A stretch of 64,000 nucleotides of DNA. Source: Acetobacter cibinongensis (lineage in GTDB: Bacteria > Pseudomonadota > Alphaproteobacteria > Acetobacterales > Acetobacteraceae). The notes under the pieces are model-generated. The model worked only from the letters and a program-made list of their open reading frames with translations. It was not told the origin of the DNA and made no database searches. A program made the translations under genes and the position numbers. Positions within the stretch are counted from its first letter, which is position 1, and every line of letters starts with the position of its first letter. This document shows positions 1-7,849 of this stretch, piece by piece. The DNA lies in assembly GCF_000963925.1 (NCBI RefSeq), contig NZ_BAMV01000011.1, positions 62,001 to 126,000 of the forward strand, written 5' to 3'.

Positions 1-100
1 GTGCGGCAAAAGTGCAGGACAACAGTGCTGCGGCAAACAGGCCTTTTTTGGCAGATGGCGCGGAATGTTTGGAAAAGCGGAGAAAAGCGGAAAGTGTCAT
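1..100 (-). CDS. N-terminal fragment of a secreted protein (cut by window edge)
   Basis: Reading on the minus strand from the ATG at 98-100, the frame stays open to the window edge and gives about 33 residues. They begin MTLSAFLRFSK, followed by a Lys-Lys pair and a hydrophobic Ala/Leu run (GLFAAALLSCTFAA). This is the pattern of a Sec signal peptide, possibly a lipoprotein signal because a Cys follows LLS. The rest of the gene lies outside the window, so no function can be given. The region upstream of it (101-170) is AT-rich and probably holds its promoter. Confidence 0.5.
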   Translation of the reverse strand, partial: MTLSAFLRFSKHSAPSAKKGLFAAALLSCTFAA

Positions 101-170
101 GAGCTGATCCGTTACATTGGGTGTATAGATAATTCCCTTATCATATCGGATATAAAATAATAAATACAGA

Positions 171-386
171 TTAATGATCGTTATTTTGCGCGGTGTCCGG
201 ATTAAGCACGAACAGACGTGAGCAGTAAGGGCAAACGGCCTGATGCCCTGCAATTTTCAGCCAGACGCGAGGGTGCCCAAGGGGGCCAAGCCCTCCATCA
301 CACGCGACTTTGGCGCTATCCACCACAATTGTTTCCACATGGCCTAGCTTGGGGCATGGGGTAGGATGTGTGAGGTGCTGGCTCAT
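171..386 (-). CDS. CHCC-type zinc-finger protein (NDUFS6-like)
   Basis: A 71-residue protein if translation starts at the ATG at 384-386 (MSQHLTHPTP). In-frame ATG and TTG codons further upstream would add up to 27 residues that look unlike the family. The core has the zf-CHCC pattern: VACDGG, then GHPRVWL, then VCPYC. This gives one Cys, one His and a CxxC pair to bind a zinc ion. The family is related to the NDUFS6 accessory subunit of respiratory complex I, and small stand-alone versions are common in alpha-proteobacteria. A role in complex I assembly is inferred from the family only. It is transcribed away from the lipoprotein gene that follows. Confidence 0.82.
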   Translation of the reverse strand: MSQHLTHPTPCPKLGHVETIVVDSAKVACDGGLGPLGHPRVWLKIAGHQAVCPYCSRLFVLNPDTAQNNDH

Positions 387-521
387 GGTGGAGATCCTGT
401 TTGACAAAGCAGGGAAGGGCGGCAAAACCGGCTCTGGTTTTGAATTATCGGGCATGATAGCGGCCAAAAGCCTTGGTTTCCATTGCTCTCATCATCCCAT
501 AAGCGTGAGCAGGTGTGCGTT

Positions 522-1601
522 ATGCGTGTAAAACAGACCGTGGTGGCTCTTGCTGGTCTTCTGGCTTTGGCGGCATGTTCAACTACACTGCCACCAGCAC
601 CACACCCGCCAAAGCGCTGGCAAAATGCTGCCCGCCTGACGCCCCCGCAGCGCTCTTTCAAGTTGTCAGACGGCGTAATGCTCCCTGCACGCATATGGCC
701 TGCCCCCAACACACCGCACGCCATAGTATTGGCCCTTCACGGTTTTAATGACAGCCGCGATGCGTGGGAGGTGTCTGCTCCCTTTTTTGCAGAGCATGGC
801 ATGACCGTAGTGGCCCCAGACCAATGTGGCTTCGGGCAAGCCCCAGACCGTAGTGACTGGGCAGGCACCAGACGCATGGTGGCGGATATCAAGGAGCTTA
901 TAGCCCAACTACAACGCGAAAACCCGGACATGCCCCTTTATACGGTGGGGGAAAGTATGGGTGGCGCGCTTCTGATGGTCATGATGGCCCAGCCCGATGC
1001 ACCACAGACAGCAGGGACCATTTTGCTAGCGCCAGCCGTCTGGGATGTGGGGGTTGAAGCAAGCATCCCCTTACAGCTTATGAAGAGCTTAGCCCCTTAC
1101 GCACTTGTTCCTCAGCAGAGTGTGCCCGTGCATGTTGTGGCTACTGACAACATGGCAGCGCTTATCCGGCTTTATTATGACCCGCTGACCCTCCATGCAA
1201 CGCGTTGGAAAGCACTGGCGGGCTTGGTCGAATTAATGAAAGAGGCGGCAGCCAGCACGCCTTCTGTGCGCGGGCCGGTCCTTTGTGTTTATGGAGATAA
1301 GGACCAGCTTGTTCCTGCGTCTGCCATAGCTAAAGTCTGGCAGACAATGCGGCAGATGCACCTGACGGTCCGGCAGGACCTGATAACAGGGGGACACCAT
1401 CTTTTACTGCGCGACCGACAGGGGGCATTGGTCATGCAGGATATTGTCAGTTGGATTTCCGCCCCTCAAACGTGGCTACCCTCCGGCGGTGATAGCGCAG
1501 CGGGCGTGTGGTTCTCACAGCAGGAAGGGCGCTTGGGGGCGGGGAAAAGTGGCGTTTTGCCTCTCTTGCCAGCAGGGCTTGAAAATCTTGTGAAAAGATA
1601 A
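522..1601 (+). CDS. alpha/beta-hydrolase lipoprotein (lysophospholipase-like)
   Basis: The preferred start is the ATG at 522, which gives 359 residues and places a lipoprotein signal at the very N-terminus: MRVKQ, a hydrophobic stretch, and a lipobox LALAAC with Cys19. Upstream in-frame starts would bury this signal. The mature part is a serine alpha/beta hydrolase of the monoglyceride lipase/lysophospholipase type. It has LHGFNDSRDAW (oxyanion region), the nucleophile elbow GESMG near residue 145, YGDKDQLVP (acid) and GGHHLLL (His). It probably acts on lipids or esters in the periplasm, anchored in a membrane. The substrate cannot be told from sequence. The C-terminal 50 residues after the His motif are not typical of the core fold. 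Confidence 0.85.
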   Translation: MRVKQTVVALAGLLALAACSTTLPPAPHPPKRWQNAARLTPPQRSFKLSDGVMLPARIWPAPNTPHAIVLALHGFNDSRDAWEVSAPFFAEHGMTVVAPDQCGFGQAPDRSDWAGTRRMVADIKELIAQLQRENPDMPLYTVGESMGGALLMVMMAQPDAPQTAGTILLAPAVWDVGVEASIPLQLMKSLAPYALVPQQSVPVHVVATDNMAALIRLYYDPLTLHATRWKALAGLVELMKEAAASTPSVRGPVLCVYGDKDQLVPASAIAKVWQTMRQMHLTVRQDLITGGHHLLLRDRQGALVMQDIVSWISAPQTWLPSGGDSAAGVWFSQQEGRLGAGKSGVLPLLPAGLENLVKR

Positions 1602-1726
1602 TTGGCCCTACGCGTTATTGGCTCCAAAATAGTCGGGGTCAATTTATTGCTGAACGACCAATTCGTGTATGGGACAAGGTGTCTTTACACGGCCTTCTAA
1701 GTGCCTAAGCGACATTAATTTATGGC

Positions 1727-1803
1727 TGGTGGACCCGAAAGGATTCGAACCTTCGACCTTCGCCTTCGGAGGGCGACGCTCTATCCAGCTGAGCTACGGG
1801 TCC
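1727..1803 (-). tRNA. tRNA-Arg (anticodon CCG)
   Basis: The minus strand folds as a full cloverleaf. The acceptor arms GGACCCG and CGGGTCC pair perfectly. The D arm is GCTC...GAGC. The anticodon stem TCGCC/GGCGA holds the seven-base loop CTCCGAA, so the anticodon is CCG (reads CGG, Arg). The T arm GAAGG-TTCGAAT-CCTTT has one G-T pair. Discriminator A and a genomically encoded CCA end at 1727. No integrase or duplicated tRNA end is seen nearby, so it is not an obvious island attachment site. Confidence 0.97.
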
Positions 1804-2105
1804 ATTGGCCTCTCCCTAGCGCAAAGGCGGCGGGCTGCCAAGGGGCTAAAATACCGCTCCAGCAAGAAAGCCCCCAAACGGATGAGTGGTATTATGCGGC
1901 TGGCGTCTATTCCAAGCCATGCACAGTTCAACGGATGTTGCGCCAAACGCGGCACAGCCGAGAGGGAGATAAAACACCATAAACAAGATCCCGCAGCGCA
2001 CTGGTCGCGCAGCCTGCCTGAAAGGCTGCTATGGGGTGCGAGCCCTTGCTGGCAGGGGTAAACTGTTCCTATGCTGGACCGGAATGAAGTGTAGGAGTGC
2101 AAGAC
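1804..2105. other. intergenic region with no recognised gene
   Basis: About 300 bases between the tRNA (minus) and the next plus-strand gene. It should hold the tRNA promoter on one side and the promoter of the secreted protein at 2106 on the other. A good ribosome-binding site (AGGAG, 2093-2097) ends the region. I see no convincing ORF, RNA gene or strong hairpin. Confidence 0.5.
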
Positions 2106-2576
2106 ATGTCTGGAAACCGATCAGCATTTAAACTGGTAGCAACCTTGGCGTTCTCAGGGTGTGTGGCCATGCTGGGCACCGCAGGGGCCGCTATGGCGCA
2201 AACGCCGTTTCATGGTCCGGTGTTGAAAGTGCCAGCAGTACCACCGCCGATGACGGCGGTGAATGTTGCGCCGGGTGTTCTGGATTACGATGGTATTCCC
2301 ACCGTTGAACACGCGTCCCCCGCCAATGTGGCAGGCCTGATGGCATATTGTTATAAGCATAAACTGGTAAGGGACACTACCGTACGCTCTCTGGGCCGCA
2401 AACTTGCAGCACGGGATGGCGTGAGTACGGACCCGGCTTATGCGTGGGGTGGGGTTGGCCGGTTGATGCTGGACCATCATGCCATGTTTGATATTACCAC
2501 GCTCAAACCTAATCTTCAGTCTGCCGTATGCAGCCGGTCTGCATTGCGCGGGCCGGACTTGCTGAAAAGCCGCTGA
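2106..2576 (+). CDS. secreted protein of unknown function
   Basis: The start is the ATG at 2106, eight bases after AGGAG. A GTG three codons earlier overlaps that RBS and is rejected. The 156-residue product has a signal peptide (basic start, hydrophobic core, cleavage probably after GAAMA). The mature protein is about 125 residues. A Pro/Val-rich N-terminus is followed by a compact domain around AGLMAYCYKHKLV, a Gly-Gly-Val turn, and a second Cys near the end (LQSAVC). The two Cys could form a disulphide in the periplasm. I do not recognise the family. It lies 24 bases before the methionine-sulfoxide reductase gene, so the two may be cotranscribed. Confidence 0.72.
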   Translation: MSGNRSAFKLVATLAFSGCVAMLGTAGAAMAQTPFHGPVLKVPAVPPPMTAVNVAPGVLDYDGIPTVEHASPANVAGLMAYCYKHKLVRDTTVRSLGRKLAARDGVSTDPAYAWGGVGRLMLDHHAMFDITTLKPNLQSAVCSRSALRGPDLLKSR

Positions 2577-2600
2577 TAATTTCTCAGGAAGGCCGTTTTT

Positions 2601-3098
2601 ATGAGTGCACCAGCCCAGAATTTGACTCCGCAGGATCTGTTGTCCGCCGTGCAGGGCGTGACGGAGAGCGAGACGGACCTGATAGCCACTTTGGCTAACG
2701 TGGCAGCGCTGGTTTTTGAAGCATTGCCACAGGTCAACTGGGCTGGGTTTTACCTGTTCCGGCAAGGGCAGCTTGTGCTTGGCCCTTTTCAAGGGCGGGT
2801 AGCCTGCACCCGTATTCCGTTAGGCAAGGGGGTATGTGGTACGGCTGCTCAAAGCCGGACAACGCAATGCGTGGCAGATGTGCATAGTTTCCCCGGTCAT
2901 ATTGCGTGCGATGCCGCCTCTGCCTCTGAGATTGTTGTACCTCTGATCGTGGATGACCTGCTGCTGGGCGTTTTGGATATAGACAGCCCTGTTAAGGCGC
3001 GTTTTGGAGTAGAGGAGCAGGCGCTCCTTGAGGCCGTGGCAGCCTGTGTTGTCAAAGCTGTGCGTGCAGGCAACGTGCCTTTGCCTCTGGCGTTTTAG
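2601..3098 (+). CDS. msrC: free methionine-(R)-sulfoxide reductase (GAF domain)
   Basis: A 165-residue single GAF-domain protein matching the fRMsr family, which reduces free L-methionine-(R)-sulfoxide using thioredoxin. The three family cysteines are present with correct spacing: Cys69 (RVACTRI), Cys79 (GKGVCG) and Cys103 (HIACD). Cys103 corresponds to the catalytic residue and the others to the resolving ones. The motif VNWAGFYL near residue 45 and the acidic ASEIVVPL segment are also typical. The RBS AGGAAGG lies upstream of the ATG. The enzyme is cytoplasmic and repairs oxidised free methionine, useful in a strictly aerobic oxidiser. Confidence 0.92.
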   Translation: MSAPAQNLTPQDLLSAVQGVTESETDLIATLANVAALVFEALPQVNWAGFYLFRQGQLVLGPFQGRVACTRIPLGKGVCGTAAQSRTTQCVADVHSFPGHIACDAASASEIVVPLIVDDLLLGVLDIDSPVKARFGVEEQALLEAVAACVVKAVRAGNVPLPLAF

Positions 3099-3148
3099 GG
3101 GCACCTAGACTGCTGAGTTACAGTCAAGTCGGGCATCCGGGAGGCATC

Positions 3149-3367
3149 ATGCGTTTACAAAAAATTTTCGGCACAGTCTGTTTGCTTTTAACCCTGAGTG
3201 CAGCAGGGTGTGGTTGGCATAATCCGGGCCCACATTGTGAGGGACCACACCCCCATGGTGGTATGGCACAGGGGCCGGGTATGACCGGGCCTAACGGGAG
3301 TGGCGGGTTGGCTGGCACCAGCACAAGCGAATACGGTGCCCGCCCGCATGACAAAAGGCGTTGCTAA
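3149..3367 (+). CDS. small Gly/His/Pro-rich lipoprotein
   Basis: A 72-residue product with a clear RBS (GGGAGG, seven bases before the ATG). The N-terminus is a lipoprotein signal: MRLQK, a hydrophobic run, and lipobox LSAAGC. The mature peptide is low in complexity. It holds several His residues near one Cys (GWHNPGPHCEGPHPHGG), then a Gly/Met/Pro stretch, and ends in a basic tail with Cys. No family is recognised. The His/Cys spacing could bind metal, but this is only a suggestion. It is plausibly a real gene because signal and RBS agree. Confidence 0.65.
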   Translation: MRLQKIFGTVCLLLTLSAAGCGWHNPGPHCEGPHPHGGMAQGPGMTGPNGSGGLAGTSTSEYGARPHDKRRC

Positions 3368-3477
3368 TCTTTCCCGTATTTCTATGCAGACCGGGGCATA
3401 GTCTTGCCATAAGATAAGGCTATCAAGAACGAAGCACACGGATTTCATGCGTGTGTTTAAAAAGGATTTTAAAAACT

Positions 3478-3855
3478 ATGCGTCAAATCACATTGCTTGC
3501 AGCAGCGGCTGTTGTTGCGCTGACAACAGGCACCGTGGCACAGGCCGAACCCGGTGGTTGCATAAAATATGGTGCGGCTGGTGCCGTTGGTGGCCACCTG
3601 GTGAAGCATGGCGTGTTGGGAGCCGTGGGTGGGTGTGTCACTGGTATGTATCGTCGTCATGAGTATCGTAAGGAAGCCAAACAAAAGGCCGCCCTGTACG
3701 ATCAGGAACATCCTGGCGCCAAAGGCACCTATCAGGAGAAAGCCACCGCTTATGACGTGGAACACTCTACGCAGCCGGGCAAAATGACATCCGGCACCCC
3801 GGCACCTGCCGCAGGTACACCATCCGCTACAGGGCAGCAGGACACGCACTTCTAA
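3478..3855 (+). CDS. secreted glycine-zipper-like protein
   Basis: The start is the ATG at 3478, preceded by AAGGA. A GTG nine codons upstream spoils the signal peptide. The 125-residue product has a signal peptide (MRQITLLAAAAVVAL, cleavage probably after VAQA). A short Gly/Ala segment follows (YGAAGAVGG...GVLGAVGGCVTG) with small residues at regular spacing, as in glycine-zipper envelope proteins. Two Cys flank it. Then come a very basic patch (YRRHEYRKEAKQK), two similar acidic/aromatic units (ALYDQEHPGAKG, TAYDVEHSTQPG) and a Pro/Ala/Thr-rich tail. An envelope location is likely; the function is unknown. Confidence 0.7.
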   Translation: MRQITLLAAAAVVALTTGTVAQAEPGGCIKYGAAGAVGGHLVKHGVLGAVGGCVTGMYRRHEYRKEAKQKAALYDQEHPGAKGTYQEKATAYDVEHSTQPGKMTSGTPAPAAGTPSATGQQDTHF

Positions 3856-3885
3856 TTTTATAGTGTGAAAAGTGCTGAACGGACC

Positions 3886-3920
3886 ATCAGGCGTCTTCTG
3901 GTAAAAGGAAGGCGCCTGAT
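3886..3920. terminator. long hairpin between convergent genes
   Basis: Arms 3886-3898 and 3908-3920 (ATCAGGCGTCTTC and GAAGGCGCCTGAT) form a 13-pair stem with one G-T pair and a nine-base loop. It sits between the plus-strand gene ending at 3855 and the minus-strand gene ending at 4003. No T-run follows directly on either strand, so it may be a weak bidirectional terminator or a 3'-end stabilising structure. Confidence 0.5.
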
Positions 3921-4002
3921 ACGCTTGGCAGAGTGCTATTTTCTAAAAAATTCCAGCTTAGACCTAAGAGGCGTTAGGGAGATGGCGGCGCAAAGTCAGC
4001 CT

Positions 4003-4434
4003 CTACTGGGTTAGTTGCGCTTTGACTTCTCCATTGGGGTAAGCTGGGGTTTGCAGGTTGAGGTACACCTTGCCATTGCGCAGCATTTCCTCCTGCTGAG
4101 GCGTGAGGAGCAGGCTACCGCTCATGCTGGTTGGTGTTGTCTGATGCACCGTTGCAAATGGAACCGCTTTCTTGTTCTCGGCTGCAGGGCCATGAAAATG
4201 AGCAACTTTCATCGGGCCGCTCAGGTCTTTCCAGCTCGCGGTGTAGCGTAGAACATGAGCCGCCGGATAAAAGAGTGTATCGACTTTGCCGCTGGCTTTT
4301 GTGGGCGCATTGCGTTCAGGCGCGAATGTGCCGCTATAATGTTCACTCCGTTCTGCGTGGGCAGAAGTGGCCAGCGCTGTGATGCAAGCAGCGGTCAAAA
4401 CAGTTTTTAAAAAGCTGGAATAATAAGATCTCAT
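4003..4434 (-). CDS. secreted CHRD-domain protein
   Basis: A 143-residue product with a signal peptide (cleavage probably after AHA, residue 27) and one CHRD domain filling the rest. Typical features are the YSGTF start, the HVLRYTASWKDLSG strand pair, the VAHFHGPA motif and the closing YLNLQTPAYPNGEVKAQL. CHRD domains were first seen in chordin and are common in bacterial secreted proteins, where their role is not known. RBS GGAG lies seven bases before the ATG. Confidence 0.88.
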   Translation of the reverse strand: MRSYYSSFLKTVLTAACITALATSAHAERSEHYSGTFAPERNAPTKASGKVDTLFYPAAHVLRYTASWKDLSGPMKVAHFHGPAAENKKAVPFATVHQTTPTSMSGSLLLTPQQEEMLRNGKVYLNLQTPAYPNGEVKAQLTQ

Positions 4435-4500
4435 GCTTTTGCTCCACTCTCTACCTTTACCAAACGGTATGGAGAGATGGTGTCAGGAGCAAGGCAGTTT

Positions 4501-4701
4501 TTATTCAAAATCCCTCAAGGTCCCTTCTTCATCCACAGGCCGCCGGGGGCTGCGTTGAAAATGTACACGCGGTTGTGTTGAGGCATTTTCCATTTTCTGG
4601 CGAATGGTTTTAAGCCACCGCTCCGTTGCGCCATCCTGCATGGCAGGGACCTGTTGTGCGGAATGAGACGGACGAGATGAAAAAGCCATCGGATTGCTCA
4701 T
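4501..4701 (-). CDS. possible small hypothetical protein
   Basis: A frame of 66 residues from the ATG at 4699-4701 (MSNPMAFSSRP), or four codons less from the next Met. The product is hydrophilic, with an amphipathic stretch (TERWLKTIRQKMENA) and a Pro/Arg-rich tail. No ribosome-binding site is evident and no family is recognised. It fills a gap between the CHRD and DUF1489 genes on the same strand, the main reason to list it. Confidence 0.35.
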   Translation of the reverse strand: MSNPMAFSSRPSHSAQQVPAMQDGATERWLKTIRQKMENASTQPRVHFQRSPRRPVDEEGTLRDFE

Positions 4702-4856
4702 GCATAAACTGCCATAAAACGAAGCAGACTGATGTTGCCTGCACGGTAAGGGTAAGCAGACCAGAGAATGCCTGAGCACAAGGTTATACAAGCGCAGTGC
4801 AAAATAGGTGTGACGTTTTCTTGAAATTCGGCACGCGCTTTGCCAGCCTGAAACTC

Positions 4857-5285
4857 TTAAAGTCCTAGTAAAGTAAGTTCTTTTTGCAAAGCGGGCGGCA
4901 GTGCCGCGTGGGTGCTCCCGCTTTCCAGGTCAGGCGGGGCATCCTTGGCTTCCAGATACCGCCAGCCCTGAAAAGGCCGTAAGGCTCTGGGCTCAACCCG
5001 AATGATTTTTGGCTCTAGCAGGATCAGGGTGCCTTGGGTGCCATCGGGGCGGGTTTCGGTCTGGATATCCAGTACCCGCTGACGGCAGAGAATAAGGCCG
5101 CTGATCACACGGTACAGGGAACCACCCGCCAGTATCTCATCACTTCGTTTGGGGAAGGAGCGCGTATGCACAACCGGTAGCGCGCCATACTCAGGGTGCA
5201 TACGGCAGTTCTGGGCGGATTTCTGGCGTTCGGCCAGTTCTTCCAGAGAGGAGACGCCAACAACCAGCTTGATGAGATTAAGCAT
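4857..5285 (-). CDS. DUF1489 family protein
   Basis: A 142-residue cytoplasmic protein that I recognise as DUF1489, a family found almost only in alpha-proteobacteria. The typical start LIKLVVGVSSLEEL is followed by the motif HTRSFPKR, the region GGSLYRVISGLILCRQRVL, and the C-terminal RPFQGWRYLE. The function is unknown. A GGGGGT run lies just before the ATG. Confidence 0.88.
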   Translation of the reverse strand: MLNLIKLVVGVSSLEELAERQKSAQNCRMHPEYGALPVVHTRSFPKRSDEILAGGSLYRVISGLILCRQRVLDIQTETRPDGTQGTLILLEPKIIRVEPRALRPFQGWRYLEAKDAPPDLESGSTHAALPPALQKELTLLGL

Positions 5286-5400
5286 ACCCCCAGATTAGAA
5301 CAAAATGGGCACAACGCCTACAGTGTTTTGTAAGGTGTTTCTGAAAAAACGGGGAGGCGTGTGCCTGCAAGCGTCCCGCTTTTTCAGAGCAAGGCAGACG

Positions 5401-6510
5401 TTAGAGAGACTGCGCCTGCTGCACAAAATTGTTCAGGAAACGCTGCACATCAACCTTCTGCACCAGCGTGACCTCTCTGACATGCTGGCTGCGGGGGGCC
5501 ATGTCTTTGGCCCAGACGCGGGCATGGCCATAGTGGCTCCCTTGGCTGGTATCAATATCCATATACGCTTTTACGGAGTGTTGTACGAGGGATGGGTCAG
5601 CCGCAATGGCGGCCGTCAACTCATCCCACATGGGCAACGGGGAATAGTATTTGCTGAGATAGGCCGTCACAGGCGTGTTTTTCTTGGCAATGCGGGCCAT
5701 GTACTCTTTGCTCATGGCAATATCATTGGAAATATTGCCCACAACGGTAATGGCGGGCCATGGTGCGGTCAGGGTAATATGGGCGGCTTCCGGGTCAAAA
5801 ATCATGTTGAAGTCTGAGGCAAAGTTCGCGTTGCCGGTTACGGACATCAGGTCCGTATCCAACAGACCGCCCATAAAGACCAGTTGCTTGGCTGTAGCGG
5901 CAAAAGTGGGGTCAAGCCGTATGGCCAGCGCCAAATTGGTAAGGGGGCCAGCCGCCAGAATGGTGACCTGATGGGGGTGCTGGTGCACGGCCCGGATCAT
6001 GAAAAGAGCCGCATTTTCAGGCGAGGCCGCAGTGCTGGGCAGGCCTTCTGCCAGCTTGGGGAGGGCAGGCTGGACTTCAGAGGCTTTTGCACTATCACCC
6101 AGCCCGCCCCATGCGCCTTTCCATGGAATACGGCCAAACTCCTGCTCATGCAGGCGCATTAACGCCACGGTGTTGAGCAACGGATAGACCGCGCCGTCAG
6201 AGACAGGAATATCCGCTCTGTTGGCGATTTCCAGAAAGCGGCGCAGATGCGCTGACTCGGCGTTCTCCCAGTCATCGCCTGTTGTTACGGTAAAGCCCAG
6301 GACCTTGACGTGCGGGTCAGCCAGAAGAGGAATGGTGGACTGAATGTCAGACCCACCCGGCCCTAGAAAATCATTATCCTCAATAATCAGGGTTGGTTCC
6401 TGCGTACCTTCTGCCCGTGCGGGCTGAGCTGTCAGGCTCCATGCAAGCACCAGAGTGCAGGCTGCGGTCAGACCAAGGCGGGTAAAGCGGGACAGGGTGG
6501 ATGGATGCAT
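5401..6510 (-). CDS. exported nucleoside hydrolase (IUNH family)
   Basis: A 369-residue protein with a signal peptide (cleavage near ARA, residue 33), so it should act in the periplasm. The body matches inosine/uridine-preferring nucleoside N-ribohydrolases, which split ribonucleosides into base and ribose. Visible motifs are the first acidic loop (DNDFLGPGGSD, residues 45-55), VTTGDDWENAE, the AAGPLTNLALA strand, VFMGGLL, and the FASDFNMIFDPEAA region containing calcium and ribose ligands. The first loop departs from the classical DxDxGxDD pattern, so a subfamily with another specificity is possible. A role in nucleoside scavenging is inferred. Confidence 0.85.
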   Translation of the reverse strand: MHPSTLSRFTRLGLTAACTLVLAWSLTAQPARAEGTQEPTLIIEDNDFLGPGGSDIQSTIPLLADPHVKVLGFTVTTGDDWENAESAHLRRFLEIANRADIPVSDGAVYPLLNTVALMRLHEQEFGRIPWKGAWGGLGDSAKASEVQPALPKLAEGLPSTAASPENAALFMIRAVHQHPHQVTILAAGPLTNLALAIRLDPTFAATAKQLVFMGGLLDTDLMSVTGNANFASDFNMIFDPEAAHITLTAPWPAITVVGNISNDIAMSKEYMARIAKKNTPVTAYLSKYYSPLPMWDELTAAIAADPSLVQHSVKAYMDIDTSQGSHYGHARVWAKDMAPRSQHVREVTLVQKVDVQRFLNNFVQQAQSL

Positions 6511-6624
6511 GGGGAAAGCCTCGAACTCAGAAAAATCCCCGCAGGCTGGTATCAGCCAAGGCCTGATGGGCGGTTGCAGCAGTATAGAGAAGGCTTTAAG
6601 GCCAAAAAAAGAGCTTTATGTCTG

Positions 6625-6653
6625 TGGCCTGTAAAAAACAGGCCAACTTTTTT
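6625..6653 (+). terminator. hairpin with T-run (plus strand)
   Basis: TGGCCTGT (6625-6632) and ACAGGCCA (6638-6645) form an eight-pair stem with an A5 loop, followed on the plus strand by CTTTTTT. It lies between two minus-strand genes (nucleoside hydrolase start and hemW end). As a plus-strand terminator it has no obvious gene to serve. On the minus strand it could still shape the hemW 3' end. Confidence 0.4.
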
Positions 6654-6688
6654 AGGAAAGCTTCAAGGTGGCTATGGGCGACCTTGTT

Positions 6689-7849
6689 TTATACCACCAG
6701 CGCGTGCAGCAAAGCCTCAAGGCGCAGGCGGCCTTCAGGGGTGGCAGACAGCGTTGTTGCTGTGCGGTGCAGATAATTTTCTTCCAGCGCGGCTTGCAGA
6801 ATGGTGGCGTCAGTCGCCTGTTCCAGTGTCAGGCCGGTGCGGGCGACAAAACGAGGCAGGGAGATCCCTTCCTTCACCCGTAATCCCATAAGCAGCATTT
6901 CACGGGCGCGTTCCTGCGGGTCCAGCCTGTCCTGTGATGTCTGGCCGGTACCCGTGCGTTCCACTAGGTCGGCCCAGGGTTCAGGTGCACGGTGGCGGCG
7001 CGTGGCAAAAAGGGCATCGCCCTCTGTCACGCGGCCATGAGCACCGGGGCCAAGGCCCAGATAATCTCCGTAACGCCAGTATGTCAGGTTATGGCGGCTC
7101 TCACTCCCCGGTCGGGCGTAGTTTGAGACCTCATAATCCGCCAGCCCGTGGCGTGCGGTAATCTCGGCGGTTTCCTCATACAGGGCTGCTGCTTCCTCCT
7201 CGTCGGGCAGGGTGAAGGTCCCTGTGCGGTAGAGCGCCTCAAACTTGGTACCGGGTTCAATGGTCAACTGGTAGAGGGACACATGGTCCGCCACCAGACG
7301 CAGTGCGGTGTCCAGCTCCTGCCGCCAGTCTGTCAAGGATTGGCCCGGCCTAGCGTAAATCAGGTCAAACGTAATGCGTGGAAAGAGCTTACGGGCAGTT
7401 TCAAGGGCTGCCAGCGCCTGTGGGGCAGAATGTTCGCGCCCCAGAAATTTCAGGGCGGCATCATCAAGGGCCTGAATACCCAGTGACACCCGGTTGACAC
7501 CCGCCTGCCGGAAGCCTGCTAACCGCCCGGCTTCAACACTGGTGGGGTTGGCCTCCAGCGTTATTTCCAGATCTGGCAGCGGCTCGAACAGGGAGGTCGC
7601 GTCTTCAATAAGAGCGGCCACACTTTCTGGGGTCATGAGGGAGGGTGTGCCTCCCCCAAAGAAGATCGATCCCAGCTTACGGCGGCCCAGACGCGCAGCA
7701 TCATGGGCAAGTTCTGTCCGAAGGGCACGGGCAAAACGTGCTTCAGGGATTTGAGCCCGTACGTGGGAGTTGAAATCACAGTACGGGCATTTGGCCAGAC
7801 AAAAAGGCCAGTGAATGTAAAGCGCCAGAGGCTCGGTAGGCTGGGTCAG
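6689..7849 (-). CDS. hemW: HemW-type radical SAM haem chaperone, apparent CTG start
   Basis: A 386-residue protein if translation starts at the CTG at 7847-7849. The N-terminus then reads [16 protein letters not shown], with the radical-SAM cluster Cys17-x3-Cys21-x2-Cys24, then the FFGGGTPSL motif near residues 64-71. The rest ([18 protein letters not shown], the DLIYARPGQ segment, [10 protein letters not shown]) is typical of HemW, the haem-binding relative of coproporphyrinogen III dehydrogenase. The first ATG in frame is codon 72 (7636) and would remove the catalytic cluster. Between the in-frame stop at 7922-7924 and codon 72 there is no ATG, GTG or TTG. The CTG overlaps the kup stop (CTGA), with AAGG about eight bases upstream, so the start is probably coupled to kup translation. 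Confidence 0.88.
   Translation of the reverse strand: MTQPTEPLALYIHWPFCLAKCPYCDFNSHVRAQIPEARFARALRTELAHDAARLGRRKLGSIFFGGGTPSLMTPESVAALIEDATSLFEPLPDLEITLEANPTSVEAGRLAGFRQAGVNRVSLGIQALDDAALKFLGREHSAPQALAALETARKLFPRITFDLIYARPGQSLTDWRQELDTALRLVADHVSLYQLTIEPGTKFEALYRTGTFTLPDEEEAAALYEETAEITARHGLADYEVSNYARPGSESRHNLTYWRYGDYLGLGPGAHGRVTEGDALFATRRHRAPEPWADLVERTGTGQTSQDRLDPQERAREMLLMGLRVKEGISLPRFVARTGLTLEQATDATILQAALEENYLHRTATTLSATPEGRLRLEALLHALVV

Noticed and set aside
14..170. Possible island boundary next to the window start
   Set aside because: No integrase, direct repeats or insertion-sequence ends are visible; the AT-rich stretch fits an ordinary divergent promoter.
1727..1803. tRNA-Arg as an integration site
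   Set aside because: No integrase gene lies near and no repeated tRNA 3' end was noticed in the window.
7634..7636. hemW start at the first ATG
   Set aside because: It would remove the CxxxCxxC cluster and GGGTPSL motif, which are encoded in frame just upstream.
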